Shown: positions 1 to 9,602, numbered from the stretch's first letter. The stretch: DNA of 64,000 bases from CAWKKW01 sp963850345 (GCA_963850345.1 CAWKKW010000007.1:25080-89079); one strand, 5' to 3'. Numbers and translations: made by a program. Notes: generated from the letters alone by a model not told the origin.

Positions 1-61
1 ACTGCGCTCTGGTAGTGAGGATTGCCTGACCCAGTCAAGAGACCGCGCCCGTTCGTCTCAC

Positions 62-2116
62 CTACACCTCCGCGCCGCGCTCCATCGCTCGCTTATAGGT
101 CGTCAATGCCAGCAGCGGGAAGTAATTGCGGTACAGATGGTATGCGAGATAAAACACCCGCGGAAATCCTGTACCGGTATACATCGCCTGCCGGGTGACG
201 CCTTCGCCCGTGCTCTCGTCCCACGAGCCGTCCTTCTTTTGCCGGTTCAACAACCAGCGAATGCCCTTGGCTACCGAATCGCTGCGGGTATCTCCGGCCG
301 ACAACAAGCCCAGCAATGCCCAGGCTGTTTGCGACGGTGTGCTCGCGCCCACTCCGCGGGTCGTCGGGTCGTCATAGCTTCCACAGCTTTCGCCCCATCC
401 GCCGTCGGAGTTTTGCACCATGCGGATCCACTCCGCCGCCTGCTGAATCTGCGGCTCGTGATTCCACACGCCCATCGCTTCCAGGCCGCGCAATACCAGG
501 AACGTGCCGTACAAGTAATTGACGCCCCAGCGGCCAAACCAGCTTCCGTCCGGCTCCTGCTCATCAAAGATGAACTGGATCGCCTTTTCGACTCGCTTAT
601 CCTTGCGTGTGTAACCGTAGGTGGCCAGCGTCTCCAGGATCCGTCCCGTGATATCGACCGTCGGCGGATCGAGCATCGCGTTATGGTCGGCAAACGGGAT
701 GTACTGGAAGATCATCTTGGTGTTGTCTTTATCGAAGCTGCCCCAACCGCCATTGCGGCATTGCATGGCGAAGATCCAGTCCAGCGCGCGCTTGGAGACG
801 TCGTACTGGTACCGCTCGCGCGGGTTATCAACCTTGTTCAACGCCAGCAGCACCTGGCCCGTATCGTCGACGTCAGGATAGAACTCGTTGTTGAACTCAA
901 AGTACCAGCCGCCCGGCTGCGTGTTGCGAACCTTGACCGCCCAGTCGCCCTTGTGCCGCACTTCCTTCGACAACATCCAGTCCACGGCCTTGAGCATGCG
1001 CGGATCGTTGCGCGGCACTCCCGCCTCGCCCAGCGCGAAGACTGCCTGCGCTGTATCCCATACCGGCGACATGCACGGCTGCATGCGAAACGTCGGCGTG
1101 GCGTAGTCCGCAGTGCCCCGCGGCTCATCGATGCCCAGCTTTTCAAACTCATCCATCGCCCGGATCATCTGCGGGTCGTCCATCGAATAGCCCAGGCAAC
1201 GCAGCGCGACTATGGCGTTGAGCATGGCGGGATAGATTGCCCCCAGCCCATCGCTCATCTCAAAGCGCTCCAGCATCCACTTCTCTGCCTTGTTCAGCGC
1301 CAGCTTGCGCAGCGGCCGTACGTGCACCCGCTCCGCCCAGTGCGCGAGGCGATCGGTGAAGATGAAGAAGTTGCGCCAGCTGACCAGCTTCTTCTTGTCC
1401 CAGCGCAGATGCAGGTTGGCGTTCGCACGGCCGCCGACGAACAGCTCGTCGATGCCATGCTCCGGCGGAATCTTCTTGAACGGCTTCTTGGCATAGGCGA
1501 TCGAGAGCGGCACCAGGATGGCGCGCGACCATGAGGAAATTTCGTAGATGTTGAAGTAGAACCACTTCGGAAACAACACGATCTCCGGCGGAATCGCCGG
1601 CACCGCGTCGTATTCGTATTGTCCCAGCGAACACAGATAGATCTTAGTGAAGGTGTTGCACTCGACCACGCCGCCGTTGGCGAGAATCCACTCCCGCGCT
1701 CGCGCCATCCATGGCTCATCCGCGGTCACGCCCATGAGCTTGCCCGCGAAATAACACTTCACCGACAGGCTGATGTTCGAGGGACCACCCGGATAGATCG
1801 ACCATCCGCCATCCGCGTTCTGATACCGAAGAATCTCATTCAGCGCGCGCTCGAGCTTGCCCGTGTCTCCGGTGCCGAGCAGCGTGTGGGCGAAGATGTA
1901 ATCCGCCTCCAGCATGCTGTCCGCTTCGAGTTCCCCACACCAGAATCCTTCTGGATGCTGCTGCGAGAGCACATATTCGCGCGACTTGGCGATGGAGGAT
2001 TCGACTTCGTCGAGCCCGGCGTCAATGCGGCCGAACTTCGGAGCGACTGGTTGTGCACTTGCGAAAGATGGACTCATTTTGCCGACGACAAACTCACTCT
2101 CTGGCAGAGCCGGCAC
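62..2116 (-). CDS. shc: Squalene-hopene cyclase
   Basis: Cyclises squalene to hopene/hopanol, the committed step to hopanoid membrane lipids; a peripheral membrane enzyme. The 684-residue protein has the usual family length (about 630-720). The catalytic acid motif DVDD lies at about residues 415-418. Several QW repeats are visible (QNADGGW near the N terminus; CRNGGWGSF, QEPDGSW, QNSDGGWGES and QKKDGSW in the C-terminal half), as expected for the two alpha-alpha barrels. The GTG start overlaps the ispH stop by one base (TAGTG), so translation is probably coupled to ispH, which makes the C5 precursors. An internal ATG at 2077 is an alternative start. Identity is secure; exact N terminus is not. 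Confidence 0.96.
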   Translation of the reverse strand: MPALPESEFVVGKMSPSFASAQPVAPKFGRIDAGLDEVESSIAKSREYVLSQQHPEGFWCGELEADSMLEADYIFAHTLLGTGDTGKLERALNEILRYQNADGGWSIYPGGPSNISLSVKCYFAGKLMGVTADEPWMARAREWILANGGVVECNTFTKIYLCSLGQYEYDAVPAIPPEIVLFPKWFYFNIYEISSWSRAILVPLSIAYAKKPFKKIPPEHGIDELFVGGRANANLHLRWDKKKLVSWRNFFIFTDRLAHWAERVHVRPLRKLALNKAEKWMLERFEMSDGLGAIYPAMLNAIVALRCLGYSMDDPQMIRAMDEFEKLGIDEPRGTADYATPTFRMQPCMSPVWDTAQAVFALGEAGVPRNDPRMLKAVDWMLSKEVRHKGDWAVKVRNTQPGGWYFEFNNEFYPDVDDTGQVLLALNKVDNPRERYQYDVSKRALDWIFAMQCRNGGWGSFDKDNTKMIFQYIPFADHNAMLDPPTVDITGRILETLATYGYTRKDKRVEKAIQFIFDEQEPDGSWFGRWGVNYLYGTFLVLRGLEAMGVWNHEPQIQQAAEWIRMVQNSDGGWGESCGSYDDPTTRGVGASTPSQTAWALLGLLSAGDTRSDSVAKGIRWLLNRQKKDGSWDESTGEGVTRQAMYTGTGFPRVFYLAYHLYRNYFPLLALTTYKRAMERGAEV

Positions 2117-3141
2117 TAAGCCGACGCCTGGCCGTTTGAAGGAGCAGCAGCAATCGCCTGCACGATCTCAGGGGGCAGGCCAAAGCGCACGTTTTCCGGC
2201 ATCACTTCTACTTCCTCCACATCGCCGAAGCCCTTCTGCTTCAAATACGCCACAACTTCTTCGACCAGCACCTCGGGAGCCGACGCGCCGGCGGTCACGG
2301 CAACAGTACTTACGCCCTCAAACCAGGCCGGATCGATTGCTTCTGAATTGTCGATCAGGTAGCTGCGTGTGCTCAGATTCTTGGAGACCTCTACCAGCCG
2401 ATTGGAATTGGAACTGTTGTTCGAGCCCACTACCAGCACCAGGTCCGCATCATGCGCCACGTTTTTCACCGCGACTTGGCGATTTTCAGTCGCGTAGCAG
2501 ATGTCCTGCGAATGCGGCCCGACAATCTTGGGATACTTGATCTTCAATGCCTGAATGATGTCGCGTGCCTCGTCCAGACTCAGGGTCGTCTGCGTCAGAT
2601 ACGCGACGTGCTCGGGATCGGGCACTTCGAGTGACTGCACCTCGGCCACATTCGAAACGACCTGGGTTACCTCAGGAGCTTCCCCCAGCGTTCCTTCAAT
2701 CTCGTCGTGATCGCGATGGCCGATCAGCACCAGCGAATAGCCCTGCCGCGCAAACTTGACCGCCTCAACGTGCACCTTGGTGACCAGCGGGCAGGTGGCA
2801 TCGATCACCTTTAGCTTGCGCTCTTTGCTGCGCTCGCGCACCGCGGGTGAGACACCGTGGGCGCTGTAGATCACCCGCATCCCCGAAGGTACGTCGTCGA
2901 TGTCATCCACAAAGATGGCGCCCTTATCCGCCAACTCGTTCACGACAAAACGGTTATGAACGATTTCTTTGCGCACGTAGATGGGCGCGCCAAAGGTCTC
3001 GAGCGCGATCTTCACAATATCGATCGCCCGGACTACGCCGGCACAGAATCCACGGGGTTTGAGCAGAAGGATGCGCTTCTCTGCCACGAGAGAGCCGTCC
3101 GTTGGCCCTGCGAGGAATGCTTCGCTTGTGTTGACAGTCAC
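2116..3141 (-). CDS. ispH: 4-hydroxy-3-methylbut-2-enyl diphosphate reductase
   Basis: Last enzyme of the MEP pathway: reduces HMBPP to IPP and DMAPP using a [4Fe-4S] cluster. The three cluster cysteines are visible at C33 (GFCAG), C117 (DATCPLV) and C215 (DICYATENRQ), with conserved histidines H62 (VHNRFVV), H95 (SAHG) and H145 with E147. The 341 residues fit the family (about 310-350), with a 20-residue N-terminal extension before the conserved ILLLKPRGFCAG start. The start used is GTG with no clear ribosome-binding site; a GTG at 3087 just before the conserved region is possible. It lies directly upstream of shc and overlaps it by one base, forming an isoprenoid-to-hopanoid pair. Confidence 0.96.
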   Translation of the reverse strand: MTVNTSEAFLAGPTDGSLVAEKRILLLKPRGFCAGVVRAIDIVKIALETFGAPIYVRKEIVHNRFVVNELADKGAIFVDDIDDVPSGMRVIYSAHGVSPAVRERSKERKLKVIDATCPLVTKVHVEAVKFARQGYSLVLIGHRDHDEIEGTLGEAPEVTQVVSNVAEVQSLEVPDPEHVAYLTQTTLSLDEARDIIQALKIKYPKIVGPHSQDICYATENRQVAVKNVAHDADLVLVVGSNNSSNSNRLVEVSKNLSTRSYLIDNSEAIDPAWFEGVSTVAVTAGASAPEVLVEEVVAYLKQKGFGDVEEVEVMPENVRFGLPPEIVQAIAAAPSNGQASA

Positions 3142-3473
3142 AGGAGAAGTATACCTTGCCAGGGCCGCCGGACGATAGCCAGATGAACCTCAAAGTGTGT
3201 GCTTTCTTCAACAAACGGGCGATGCTGCAGATGACTAATTGGTTACTCCTTAGACAGGGACGCCACGAGAGCCGCTCACGAGACTTCCCCTTCTCTTCGG
3301 CGCCCAATGCTGTCCCTTTCTTGATTCCTGCGACAGCCGGCAGATTTGAAATTATGCTGTTCGCAGCATCCCGCGACTCCTACGCCCGGGACTGATCGTC
3401 GGTAGAACTGGAACACCACGGAGGTAGGGCCACGCGCATCGCAAGCCTCGGTCACGCTGCCTTCGCGGCAACC
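3142..3473. other. Divergent intergenic region between ispH and a membrane protein gene
   Basis: This stretch separates the minus-strand ispH from the plus-strand gene at 3474 and should hold both promoters. I see no convincing -35/-10 pair, no RNA gene and no repeat. A good ribosome-binding sequence GGAGG at 3420-3424 lies well upstream of the first ATG of the plus-strand gene, so its 3' part is probably coding (see that gene). Confidence 0.4.
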
Positions 3474-4220
3474 ATGATCAGCCTCGGGATTCTCGGGTTG
3501 TTGAATTACCGGTACGCCGCCGTATGGCATCCGGTACCCACCACGGTGCCCGCACATCAGGTGCTGGGCTATCTCTGCGCCCTTCTCTCGCTGGCCTGTG
3601 GCATCGGCCTGCTCTGGAAGCGCACAGCCGCACCCACCGTCCGCGTGTTACTCGCCTATCTCTTCGTGTGGTCGCTGCTGGTGAGCCTCCCCGCCATCGT
3701 TAAAGCGCACGCGGCGTTCGGTTCATGGTACAACCTCGCCGAGCCTGCGGTGATGGTGGCAGCAGCCTGGATTCTGTACACATGGTTTGCCTCTGACTGG
3801 GACCGGCAACGATTCAGTTTCGCCACCGGGCCGAGGGGCGTACGTATTGCGCGGGTGCTCTTTGGCCTGGCTTTGATTTACTTCGGCATGGGCCATTTCG
3901 TCTTTCTCAAACAAACGGCATCCGGCGTACCTGCCTGGCTGCCATGGCATGTAGCCTGGGCGTATCTCACCGGGTGTGCCTTTATCGCAGCGGGTTTGGC
4001 GATTCTGATTGCACGGTATGCACGATTGGCAGCTGCGCTCTCCGCGGTTCAGATTGGCCTGTTCGTACTGCTGGTGTGGGTGCCAACGGTAGCGCCGGCA
4101 GGTCCGAAGAGCGACTTCCTATGGACCGAGACCGTCATTTCTGCGGCATTGGCAACCGCCGCCTGGGTGGTGGCAGATTCCTACCGCGGCATACCGTGGC
4201 TCGCCCTCAAGAGGCGCTAG
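3474..4220 (+). CDS. Polytopic membrane protein, DoxX-like
   Basis: Function unknown. The 248-residue product is strongly hydrophobic with about seven predicted membrane segments, beginning right at the first residues (ISLGILGLL) and including YLCALLSLACGIGLLW, LLAYLFVWSLLVSLP, VLFGLALIYFGMGHFVF and IGLFVLLVWVP. The pattern resembles DoxX-like/YphA-like inner-membrane proteins, but I cannot assign a family firmly. The frame stays open upstream of the ATG and reads GHAAFAAT immediately before it, typical of the cytoplasmic start of a first helix. The only good Shine-Dalgarno (GGAGG, 3420-3424) lies 50 bases upstream with no ATG/GTG/TTG in this frame, so a rarer start codon near 3432-3438 is possible. 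Confidence 0.7.
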   Translation: MISLGILGLLNYRYAAVWHPVPTTVPAHQVLGYLCALLSLACGIGLLWKRTAAPTVRVLLAYLFVWSLLVSLPAIVKAHAAFGSWYNLAEPAVMVAAAWILYTWFASDWDRQRFSFATGPRGVRIARVLFGLALIYFGMGHFVFLKQTASGVPAWLPWHVAWAYLTGCAFIAAGLAILIARYARLAAALSAVQIGLFVLLVWVPTVAPAGPKSDFLWTETVISAALATAAWVVADSYRGIPWLALKRR

Positions 4221-4342
4221 CAGCGCTTCCCACGGCGCCAGTGGTCACGGCCACACCACCCCCGTGCGATCGACAAGCAATCGAGTTACGCAACAGCCTC
4301 GAATGAGCCCTCTGACGGCCAGGTTCTCGCGACCGGAGCACT

Positions 4343-6037
4343 TCAGCGGCTCGACTTCAACATCTGCTCGGCGTGTTTCATCGAGGTCTCCGTCAGCTTC
4401 GCGCCGCTCAACATGCGGGCCACCTCTTCCGTACGCGCTTCCTTCTCCAGCAGGTGCACTGAAGTGCGAGTGCGCCCCTGCTGCTCCCGCTTCTCGATCA
4501 GAAAATGCTGATCGGCAAACGCAGCGATCTGCGGCAGGTGGGTCACACACAAGACTTGCTGCGCCTTCGAGAGCGCCTTCAACTTCTGCCCCACCGCCTC
4601 TGCCGCCCGCCCTCCAATGCCGATGTCAATTTCATCGAACACCAGCGTACGAGGCACCATCGATTTGCGCCGTCCCTTCGACTGGGCGTGGCTCGCACCC
4701 TCTTCCACGCTCACCTTCAACGCCAGCAGCACACGCGACATCTCGCCGCCCGACGCGATCTCATCCAGCGGCTTGAGCGGCTCTCCCGCGTTAGTTGCGA
4801 TGCGGCATTCGATCACGTCCCAACCCTGCGTCGTCCAGTCCGAGGGCTCTTCTCGCGGAGTCACCGTCACCGCGAACTTCACCTTCATCGCCAGGTCGTT
4901 GATCTGCGCCTCGGCAAGCTTCTCCAGCTTTCTTGCCGCGCTCGAACGCTGCTCGCTGACCGCCCGCGCAGCCTGCCGATACCCCTCGGCCGCCTGTGCC
5001 ACCTCCAGTCGCAGCGTTTTCAGCACCTCGTCCCGGTTCTCAATCTCGTTCAGCCGCTCCGCCACTTCTTCGCCGTAGGCGATCACCTCAGCCAGCGTTG
5101 AGCCGTACTTGCGCTTGAGCCGATCGAGCAGCGCCAGCCGGTCTTCGATCTCCGCCAGCCGCTCGGGCGAGGAGTGGATCCGTTCAGAGTAGTCACGCAC
5201 CGTCGCGCTCACATCTTCGACCAGTGCGCGTGCCGACGCGAGCTGCTGCACACACTCTGAGAAGTGCGCATCGTAGCGCGCCAGTTCCTCCACGTGCTTG
5301 CCCGCGGATCGCAGCGTCACCTCCGCGGATCCGCTGCTCTCGTACAGCAAGTCGTACGCGCTCATCGCCGCCGCGTACAGTTTCTCCGCGTTGCCAAGAA
5401 CGCGCTTTTCGGTCTCGAGCGCCTCGTCTTCGTCGGCCACAGGCTGCGCATTCTCAATCTCCCGCCGCTGAAAGGTCCACAGGTCCGCCATGCGCAGCCG
5501 ATCCTGTTCGTCACTTTCTAGAGAACGCAGCCGCTCCGAGACTTCCCTCCAACGCGTAAACGCGGCCTGTACGCCATCGGTCGCAATGCCGGCGAAGCGG
5601 TCGAGCAATCCTCGCTGTTGCGCTGCGTCGAACGCCCCCAGCGTCTCGCTCTGCGCGTGCACCAGCGCGAGTTCGGGAGCCAGTTGCCGCAGGACGGCGA
5701 CCGTGGCCGGCTGATTGTTCACGTACACGCGGCCCTTGCCGCTCTGCTGGATCTCGCGGCGCAGGATAATCTCCGCTCCGTCGCCATCGATGCCGTTCGC
5801 TTCCAGCGTGGCCTCAGCTCCCGCCGTGCTCTCAAAGACGCAGGCCACCACCGCCTTGTCTGCGCCGTGACGCACCACGTCAGAAGACGCCTTGTCTCCC
5901 ATCAGCAGCGCCAGCGCATCGACCAGGATGGATTTTCCGGCGCCGGTCTCGCCAGTCAACAGGTTGAGCCCCGGACCAAAGACGGCGATCGCATGATCGA
6001 TCACCGCATAATTCTCAGCTCGCAACTCCAGCAGCAT
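4343..6037 (-). CDS. recN: DNA repair protein RecN
   Basis: SMC-like ATPase that tethers broken DNA ends during recombinational repair in the cytoplasm. Walker A GETGAGKS is at residues 29-36, the ABC signature ASGGEMSR and Walker B LVFDEIDIGIGG are in the C-terminal third, and a long, charged, coiled-coil-forming middle separates them. About 564 residues, normal for RecN. I chose the ATG at 6037 rather than the upstream one because conserved RecN begins MLLELRAENYAVIDH and GAGG lies five bases before it. Divergent from tolQ, with 117 bp between. Confidence 0.95.
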   Translation of the reverse strand: MLLELRAENYAVIDHAIAVFGPGLNLLTGETGAGKSILVDALALLMGDKASSDVVRHGADKAVVACVFESTAGAEATLEANGIDGDGAEIILRREIQQSGKGRVYVNNQPATVAVLRQLAPELALVHAQSETLGAFDAAQQRGLLDRFAGIATDGVQAAFTRWREVSERLRSLESDEQDRLRMADLWTFQRREIENAQPVADEDEALETEKRVLGNAEKLYAAAMSAYDLLYESSGSAEVTLRSAGKHVEELARYDAHFSECVQQLASARALVEDVSATVRDYSERIHSSPERLAEIEDRLALLDRLKRKYGSTLAEVIAYGEEVAERLNEIENRDEVLKTLRLEVAQAAEGYRQAARAVSEQRSSAARKLEKLAEAQINDLAMKVKFAVTVTPREEPSDWTTQGWDVIECRIATNAGEPLKPLDEIASGGEMSRVLLALKVSVEEGASHAQSKGRRKSMVPRTLVFDEIDIGIGGRAAEAVGQKLKALSKAQQVLCVTHLPQIAAFADQHFLIEKREQQGRTRTSVHLLEKEARTEEVARMLSGAKLTETSMKHAEQMLKSSR

Positions 6038-6154
6038 CCATGCCTCAAAACATGATCCGAGCGCAGCATAGCATGCTAGACCGCTCATCCTCCGCGAACC
6101 CTACTGCCAACTTGGTTCACTCCATCCGCGTCTGGTAACGTAATTAATGAAGCG

Positions 6155-6934
6155 ATGACATATCTTTTGCATGCAGCAGCTTTTCTCATGCTTCAAGGCG
6201 ACACGGACACCACCGCGGCGCCTCCCCCGAGCGGCAGCGCTTTGCTCGAAATGCTTCATAACAGTGGCCCCGTCGCGCTGACCGTTCTCGGTCTGCTGGC
6301 GCTGGCCAGCCTTTACTCCTGGGCCATCATTCTCGCCAAGTGGTCCGCCTTTCGTCGCGCCCGCGCCCAGAGCAGCCGCTTCCTTCGCGCCTTTCGCAAG
6401 GCTGGTCGTCTGCAGGAAATCGCCACCGTCAGCGAACAGTTCAAACCGAGTCCCCTGGTCAACGTCTTCGATGAAGTCTACGAGACCTATCGCAGGCAGA
6501 CCGGCGGCTCAGGTCCGGCACGCAACATCACCGCGCTCGAACGCTCCGCACAGAGCGCGGCCAGCGAATCCCTCACCGCGATGGAAGACCGTCTAACGTG
6601 GCTCGCCACCATCGGCGCCGTCTCGCCCTTCCTAGGTCTCTTCGGCACCATCATGGGTATCGTCGACGCCTTTCATGGCCTGGGAACGGCCGGAGCCGCC
6701 ACCCTGCGCGCCGTCGCTCCGGGCGTCTCTGAAGCACTGATCACCACCGCCGCCGGCCTCGTCGTCGCCGTCCCCGCAGTGATTGCGTACAACCAGTTCA
6801 CCGCGCGGTTGCGCGAATTTGCCTCCCGCATGGACGACTTCGCCCGCGAACTGCTCAACAGCCTGGAAGAGTCAGAACTGCAACCCGGACAGGACCCGAT
6901 CGAAAGAGAGACCGCACGTGGCCTTCACCGGTAG
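6155..6934 (+). CDS. tolQ: TolQ, proton channel subunit of the Tol-Pal system
   Basis: Inner-membrane MotA/TolQ/ExbB family protein; with TolR it uses the proton gradient to energise TolA during outer-membrane constriction. The 259 residues show three membrane segments: one around 33-55 (VALTVLGLLALASLYSWAII) and two in the C-terminal half (including WLATIGAVSPFLGLFGTIMGI and a second segment rich in Ala/Val). The GLFGTIMGIVDAFHGLG stretch is the family signature. First gene of tolQ-tolR-tolA-tolB-pal-cpoB; its end overlaps tolR by 17 bp, which together with the full operon favours TolQ over ExbB. Confidence 0.94.
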   Translation: MTYLLHAAAFLMLQGDTDTTAAPPPSGSALLEMLHNSGPVALTVLGLLALASLYSWAIILAKWSAFRRARAQSSRFLRAFRKAGRLQEIATVSEQFKPSPLVNVFDEVYETYRRQTGGSGPARNITALERSAQSAASESLTAMEDRLTWLATIGAVSPFLGLFGTIMGIVDAFHGLGTAGAATLRAVAPGVSEALITTAAGLVVAVPAVIAYNQFTARLREFASRMDDFARELLNSLEESELQPGQDPIERETARGLHR

Positions 6935-7343
6935 AGGCGGCCACACAAAGACTTCGCTCGCGGAGATCAACATCACTCCGCTGGTCGACGTCGTCCTCGT
7001 GCTGCTGGTCATCTTCATGCTCACCGCTCCGGTGCTGCAATCGGGCATCGAAGTCGCCGTTCCTAAGACCAGGACCGTCAAGGAAATTACCGAGCAGCGC
7101 TTGGTCGTCACCATCGATCGGGAACAGCGCGTCTTTCTTGGCGATCAGCCCATCAATGTTGCGGAGTTGCCGACGCGCCTGCTCCAGGGCACCAGCGATC
7201 CCACCCACAAAGTCATCTATCTCCGCGCCGACGAGAAAGTCCCCTTCGGCGCTTTCGCTTCGGTGATGGACGCCGTCAAACAAGCGGGGATCACCAACAT
7301 CAGCATCGTCACTCAGCCTCTCGACAAGGGTCGCGCGAAGTAG
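6918..7343 (+). CDS. tolR: TolR, biopolymer transport protein
   Basis: ExbD/TolR family partner of TolQ, anchored in the inner membrane with a periplasmic domain. The start is GTG at 6918 inside the end of tolQ, giving a 141-residue protein whose N terminus matches the family (AEINITPLVDVVLVLLVIFM, with the proton-pathway Asp in the PLVDVVLVLLVIFM helix). The periplasmic part ends with the usual VMDAVKQAGI...SIVT fold. A longer open frame from 6783 has out-of-frame tolQ sequence at its N terminus and is not credible. GAGAG precedes the GTG. Confidence 0.93.
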   Translation: MAFTGRGGHTKTSLAEINITPLVDVVLVLLVIFMLTAPVLQSGIEVAVPKTRTVKEITEQRLVVTIDREQRVFLGDQPINVAELPTRLLQGTSDPTHKVIYLRADEKVPFGAFASVMDAVKQAGITNISIVTQPLDKGRAK

Positions 7344-7356
7344 CGGAGGGCAAGTC

Positions 7357-8205
7357 ATGGCGATCCGCGAACATGTTGAGGTCGAACGGCAGTCCTTCGG
7401 TGCGCCCGCCGTCGGCTCGCTCGCGCTGCATCTCGGCATCGCCGGAGCCTTCCTCGCGCTGGCCTACATCAACGGCCACCTCCACCGTGATATGTGGGGC
7501 TCGAACGAAAAGCAGGGAGCCATCCAGGCCAGCCTGGTCAGCAATGCGCCCGCTCTGCCGCTGCCGCAGGAGATGCCGCCGAGTCCCAACGTTCTCGCCA
7601 CTGACACTCCCAGCCCTGCGCCTGCTCCGGAAGCCCCGCAGCCCAAAGCCGCGCCCATCCCGGATGAGACTGCGATCCCCATTCCGGTGAAGGAGAAGCC
7701 GAAGCCCAAGGAGCCGCCCAAGAAGCAGCCGCCCGCGGAAAAGCCCACACCCAAGCCACCGACGCCCACTGCGCGACCTGCGCTGCACCCCCAGCCTGTG
7801 CCGCAGCAGCAGAATCGCGCGCAGTACGGACAGGGCGCGCCGCAGATGGCGCGATCCATTGCGACCAATCAAGGCCCGCAAAGCCCCGTCGAGATCAAGG
7901 GTGGAGCGACCGGGTTTCAATATGGCTGGTATGTCGAGGTCATCACCCGCAAGGTTCGCCAGAATTGGTACCCCTCGCAGGCCCCCATCGGTACCGAGGT
8001 CTCGGTCAACTTCACCGTCAATCGCAGCGGTCAGCCCTCCAATGTGCGCGTCGAAAAATCCAGCGGCAATCCGAGTTACGATTCCTCCGCCGTTCGCGCT
8101 GTCCAGCGTGTTGACACCTTCGGTCCCCTTCCAGCGGGCTACAACCAAAGCACGCTCATCGTAACGTACACTTTCAGTACCTCGAACAATGGGTCTGGCA
8201 GATGA
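7357..8205 (+). CDS. tolA: TolA/TonB-family trans-periplasmic protein
   Basis: Transmits energy from TolQR to the outer membrane. Order of parts in 282 residues: short cytoplasmic tail, one membrane anchor at about 19-38 (VGSLALHLGIAGAFLALAYI), a long Pro/Lys-rich linker at about 85-155 (repeated KPKP/PPK motifs) that can span the periplasm, and a C-terminal TonB-like domain from about 190 (YVEVITRKVRQNWYP ... GQPSNVRVEKSSGNPSYDSSAVRAV). The C-terminal fold is of TonB type, so naming it TolA relies on its position between tolR and tolB. The stop overlaps the next start as ATGA. Confidence 0.88.
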   Translation: MAIREHVEVERQSFGAPAVGSLALHLGIAGAFLALAYINGHLHRDMWGSNEKQGAIQASLVSNAPALPLPQEMPPSPNVLATDTPSPAPAPEAPQPKAAPIPDETAIPIPVKEKPKPKEPPKKQPPAEKPTPKPPTPTARPALHPQPVPQQQNRAQYGQGAPQMARSIATNQGPQSPVEIKGGATGFQYGWYVEVITRKVRQNWYPSQAPIGTEVSVNFTVNRSGQPSNVRVEKSSGNPSYDSSAVRAVQRVDTFGPLPAGYNQSTLIVTYTFSTSNNGSGR

Positions 8206-9602
8206 CGTTGAGCCATTCGATTACTTCTACCCAGTGGGCGCCGACACGAATGAAAGCTAGTCCGATTCGATTGCAATCCTTCCTCCTCTATTCCGTCTTC
8301 CTCCTCTCTCTCATTGGTACAGTCAACCTGCAGGCACAGGACTGGGTGCACACCGGCACGAATCTCGGCAACCAGCGCATCCGCCTGGCCGTCGCCGATT
8401 TTAAGGCCGTCTCGACCGATTCCTCGGCCGTGAACTTGAAATCGGTGTTCGACACCACCCTGTTCAACGACCTCACCAACGCCGGCATCTTCGACATGGT
8501 TTCGAAGAGCATGGCGCCCCCCGCCACTCCTGGCTCGCCGCAGGAGATCAATCTCGGTCAGTGGTCTGCCGCACCCTCCAGCGCCGCCATGGTGGCCTTC
8601 GGCGCACTCGGCGTCAGCGGAGATCGTCTGAATGTCTCCGGCTGGCTCTTCGATGCCAACAACACGCAGTCTCCCCAGGTGCTCGGCAAGCAGTACAACG
8701 AAGCCTCGAGCCAGGAGAACGCACGCATGATCGCCCACCGGTTCGCGGACGAGATCATCCTGCGACTCGGAGGCGGCATCAATGGCATCGCCGAAACCAA
8801 GATCTTCTACGTCTCGGGCAGAACCGGCCTGAAAGAGATCTGGCAGATGGACTACGACGGCCAGGGCGCTCACGCCATCACTCACCTCGGCACCGTATCT
8901 ATTTCTCCTCGTGTTTCTCCGGACAATGCGCGCATCGCCTTCAGCTCCCTGGGCAAGCTCGGCTGGAGTCTGCGCATGTATTCGCTGGAACTCGGCCGCA
9001 TGGTCAACGTCAGCTCCAGCGGCAGCGCCAACCTCTCGCCCGCATGGTCAAGCGATGGGGCCAAGCTGGCCTTCTCCTCCAACCGCTCCGGCGACCCCGA
9101 GATCTGGGCGTCCGATGCGACCGGCGGTGGCGCACGCCGGCTGACTTCGTTCCGGGGACCGGATGTCTCGCCGGTGTGGAACCCCAAGACCAATTCTCAG
9201 ATCGCGTGGGTGAGCGACCGCACCGGCCTGCCCCAGATCTACGTCATGGATTCCGATGGCGGCAACGTGCAGCGCATGACCGACGGCGGCTATGCTACTT
9301 CGCCATCATGGTCGCCCAATGGCCAGTTCCTCGCCTTCGCCTGGAATCGCAAGTACGGTCCCGGCGCTCCCGGCGGCCAGGACATCTACGTCATGGACAT
9401 TGCCAGCAAACGCTGGATTCAGCTCACCCACGAGGCGGGCCGCAATGATTTCCCCTCCTGGGCTCCGGATGGCCGGCATCTTGTCTTTCAACGGGAAGAT
9501 GGGGGCGGTTCCCAAATCTGGACCATGCTCGCAGATGGGACAGAACAACACGCCCTTACGCATGGTGGCGGTAATTCCATGCCGAATTGGAGCTGGAAGT
9601 AA
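8202..9602 (+). CDS. tolB: TolB, periplasmic beta-propeller of Tol-Pal
   Basis: Periplasmic protein that binds Pal and is displaced by TolA. It has a signal peptide (SFLLYSVFLLSLIGTVNLQAQ), a TolB N-terminal domain (IRLAVADFKAVS to about residue 200), then a six-bladed propeller with WD40-like TolB repeats (IYVMDSDGGNVQRMTDGG, SPSWSPNGQFLAFAW, FPSWAPDGRHLVF, MPNWSWK). The ATG at 8202 overlaps the tolA stop by four bases (ATGA), suggesting coupling; a second ATG at 8250 sits closer to the signal peptide. Neither start has a strong ribosome-binding site. 466 residues, somewhat longer than the E. coli protein. Confidence 0.95.
   Translation: MTLSHSITSTQWAPTRMKASPIRLQSFLLYSVFLLSLIGTVNLQAQDWVHTGTNLGNQRIRLAVADFKAVSTDSSAVNLKSVFDTTLFNDLTNAGIFDMVSKSMAPPATPGSPQEINLGQWSAAPSSAAMVAFGALGVSGDRLNVSGWLFDANNTQSPQVLGKQYNEASSQENARMIAHRFADEIILRLGGGINGIAETKIFYVSGRTGLKEIWQMDYDGQGAHAITHLGTVSISPRVSPDNARIAFSSLGKLGWSLRMYSLELGRMVNVSSSGSANLSPAWSSDGAKLAFSSNRSGDPEIWASDATGGGARRLTSFRGPDVSPVWNPKTNSQIAWVSDRTGLPQIYVMDSDGGNVQRMTDGGYATSPSWSPNGQFLAFAWNRKYGPGAPGGQDIYVMDIASKRWIQLTHEAGRNDFPSWAPDGRHLVFQREDGGGSQIWTMLADGTEQHALTHGGGNSMPNWSWK

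Noticed and set aside
137..1534. Open frame of 465 codons on the plus strand
   Set aside because: Antisense to squalene-hopene cyclase; no motif and Arg/His-rich composition.
3132..3165. TTGACA followed by TATACC as a plus-strand promoter
   Set aside because: Only 13 bases separate the boxes, too short for a sigma-70 promoter, and it lies at the ispH start on the wrong strand.
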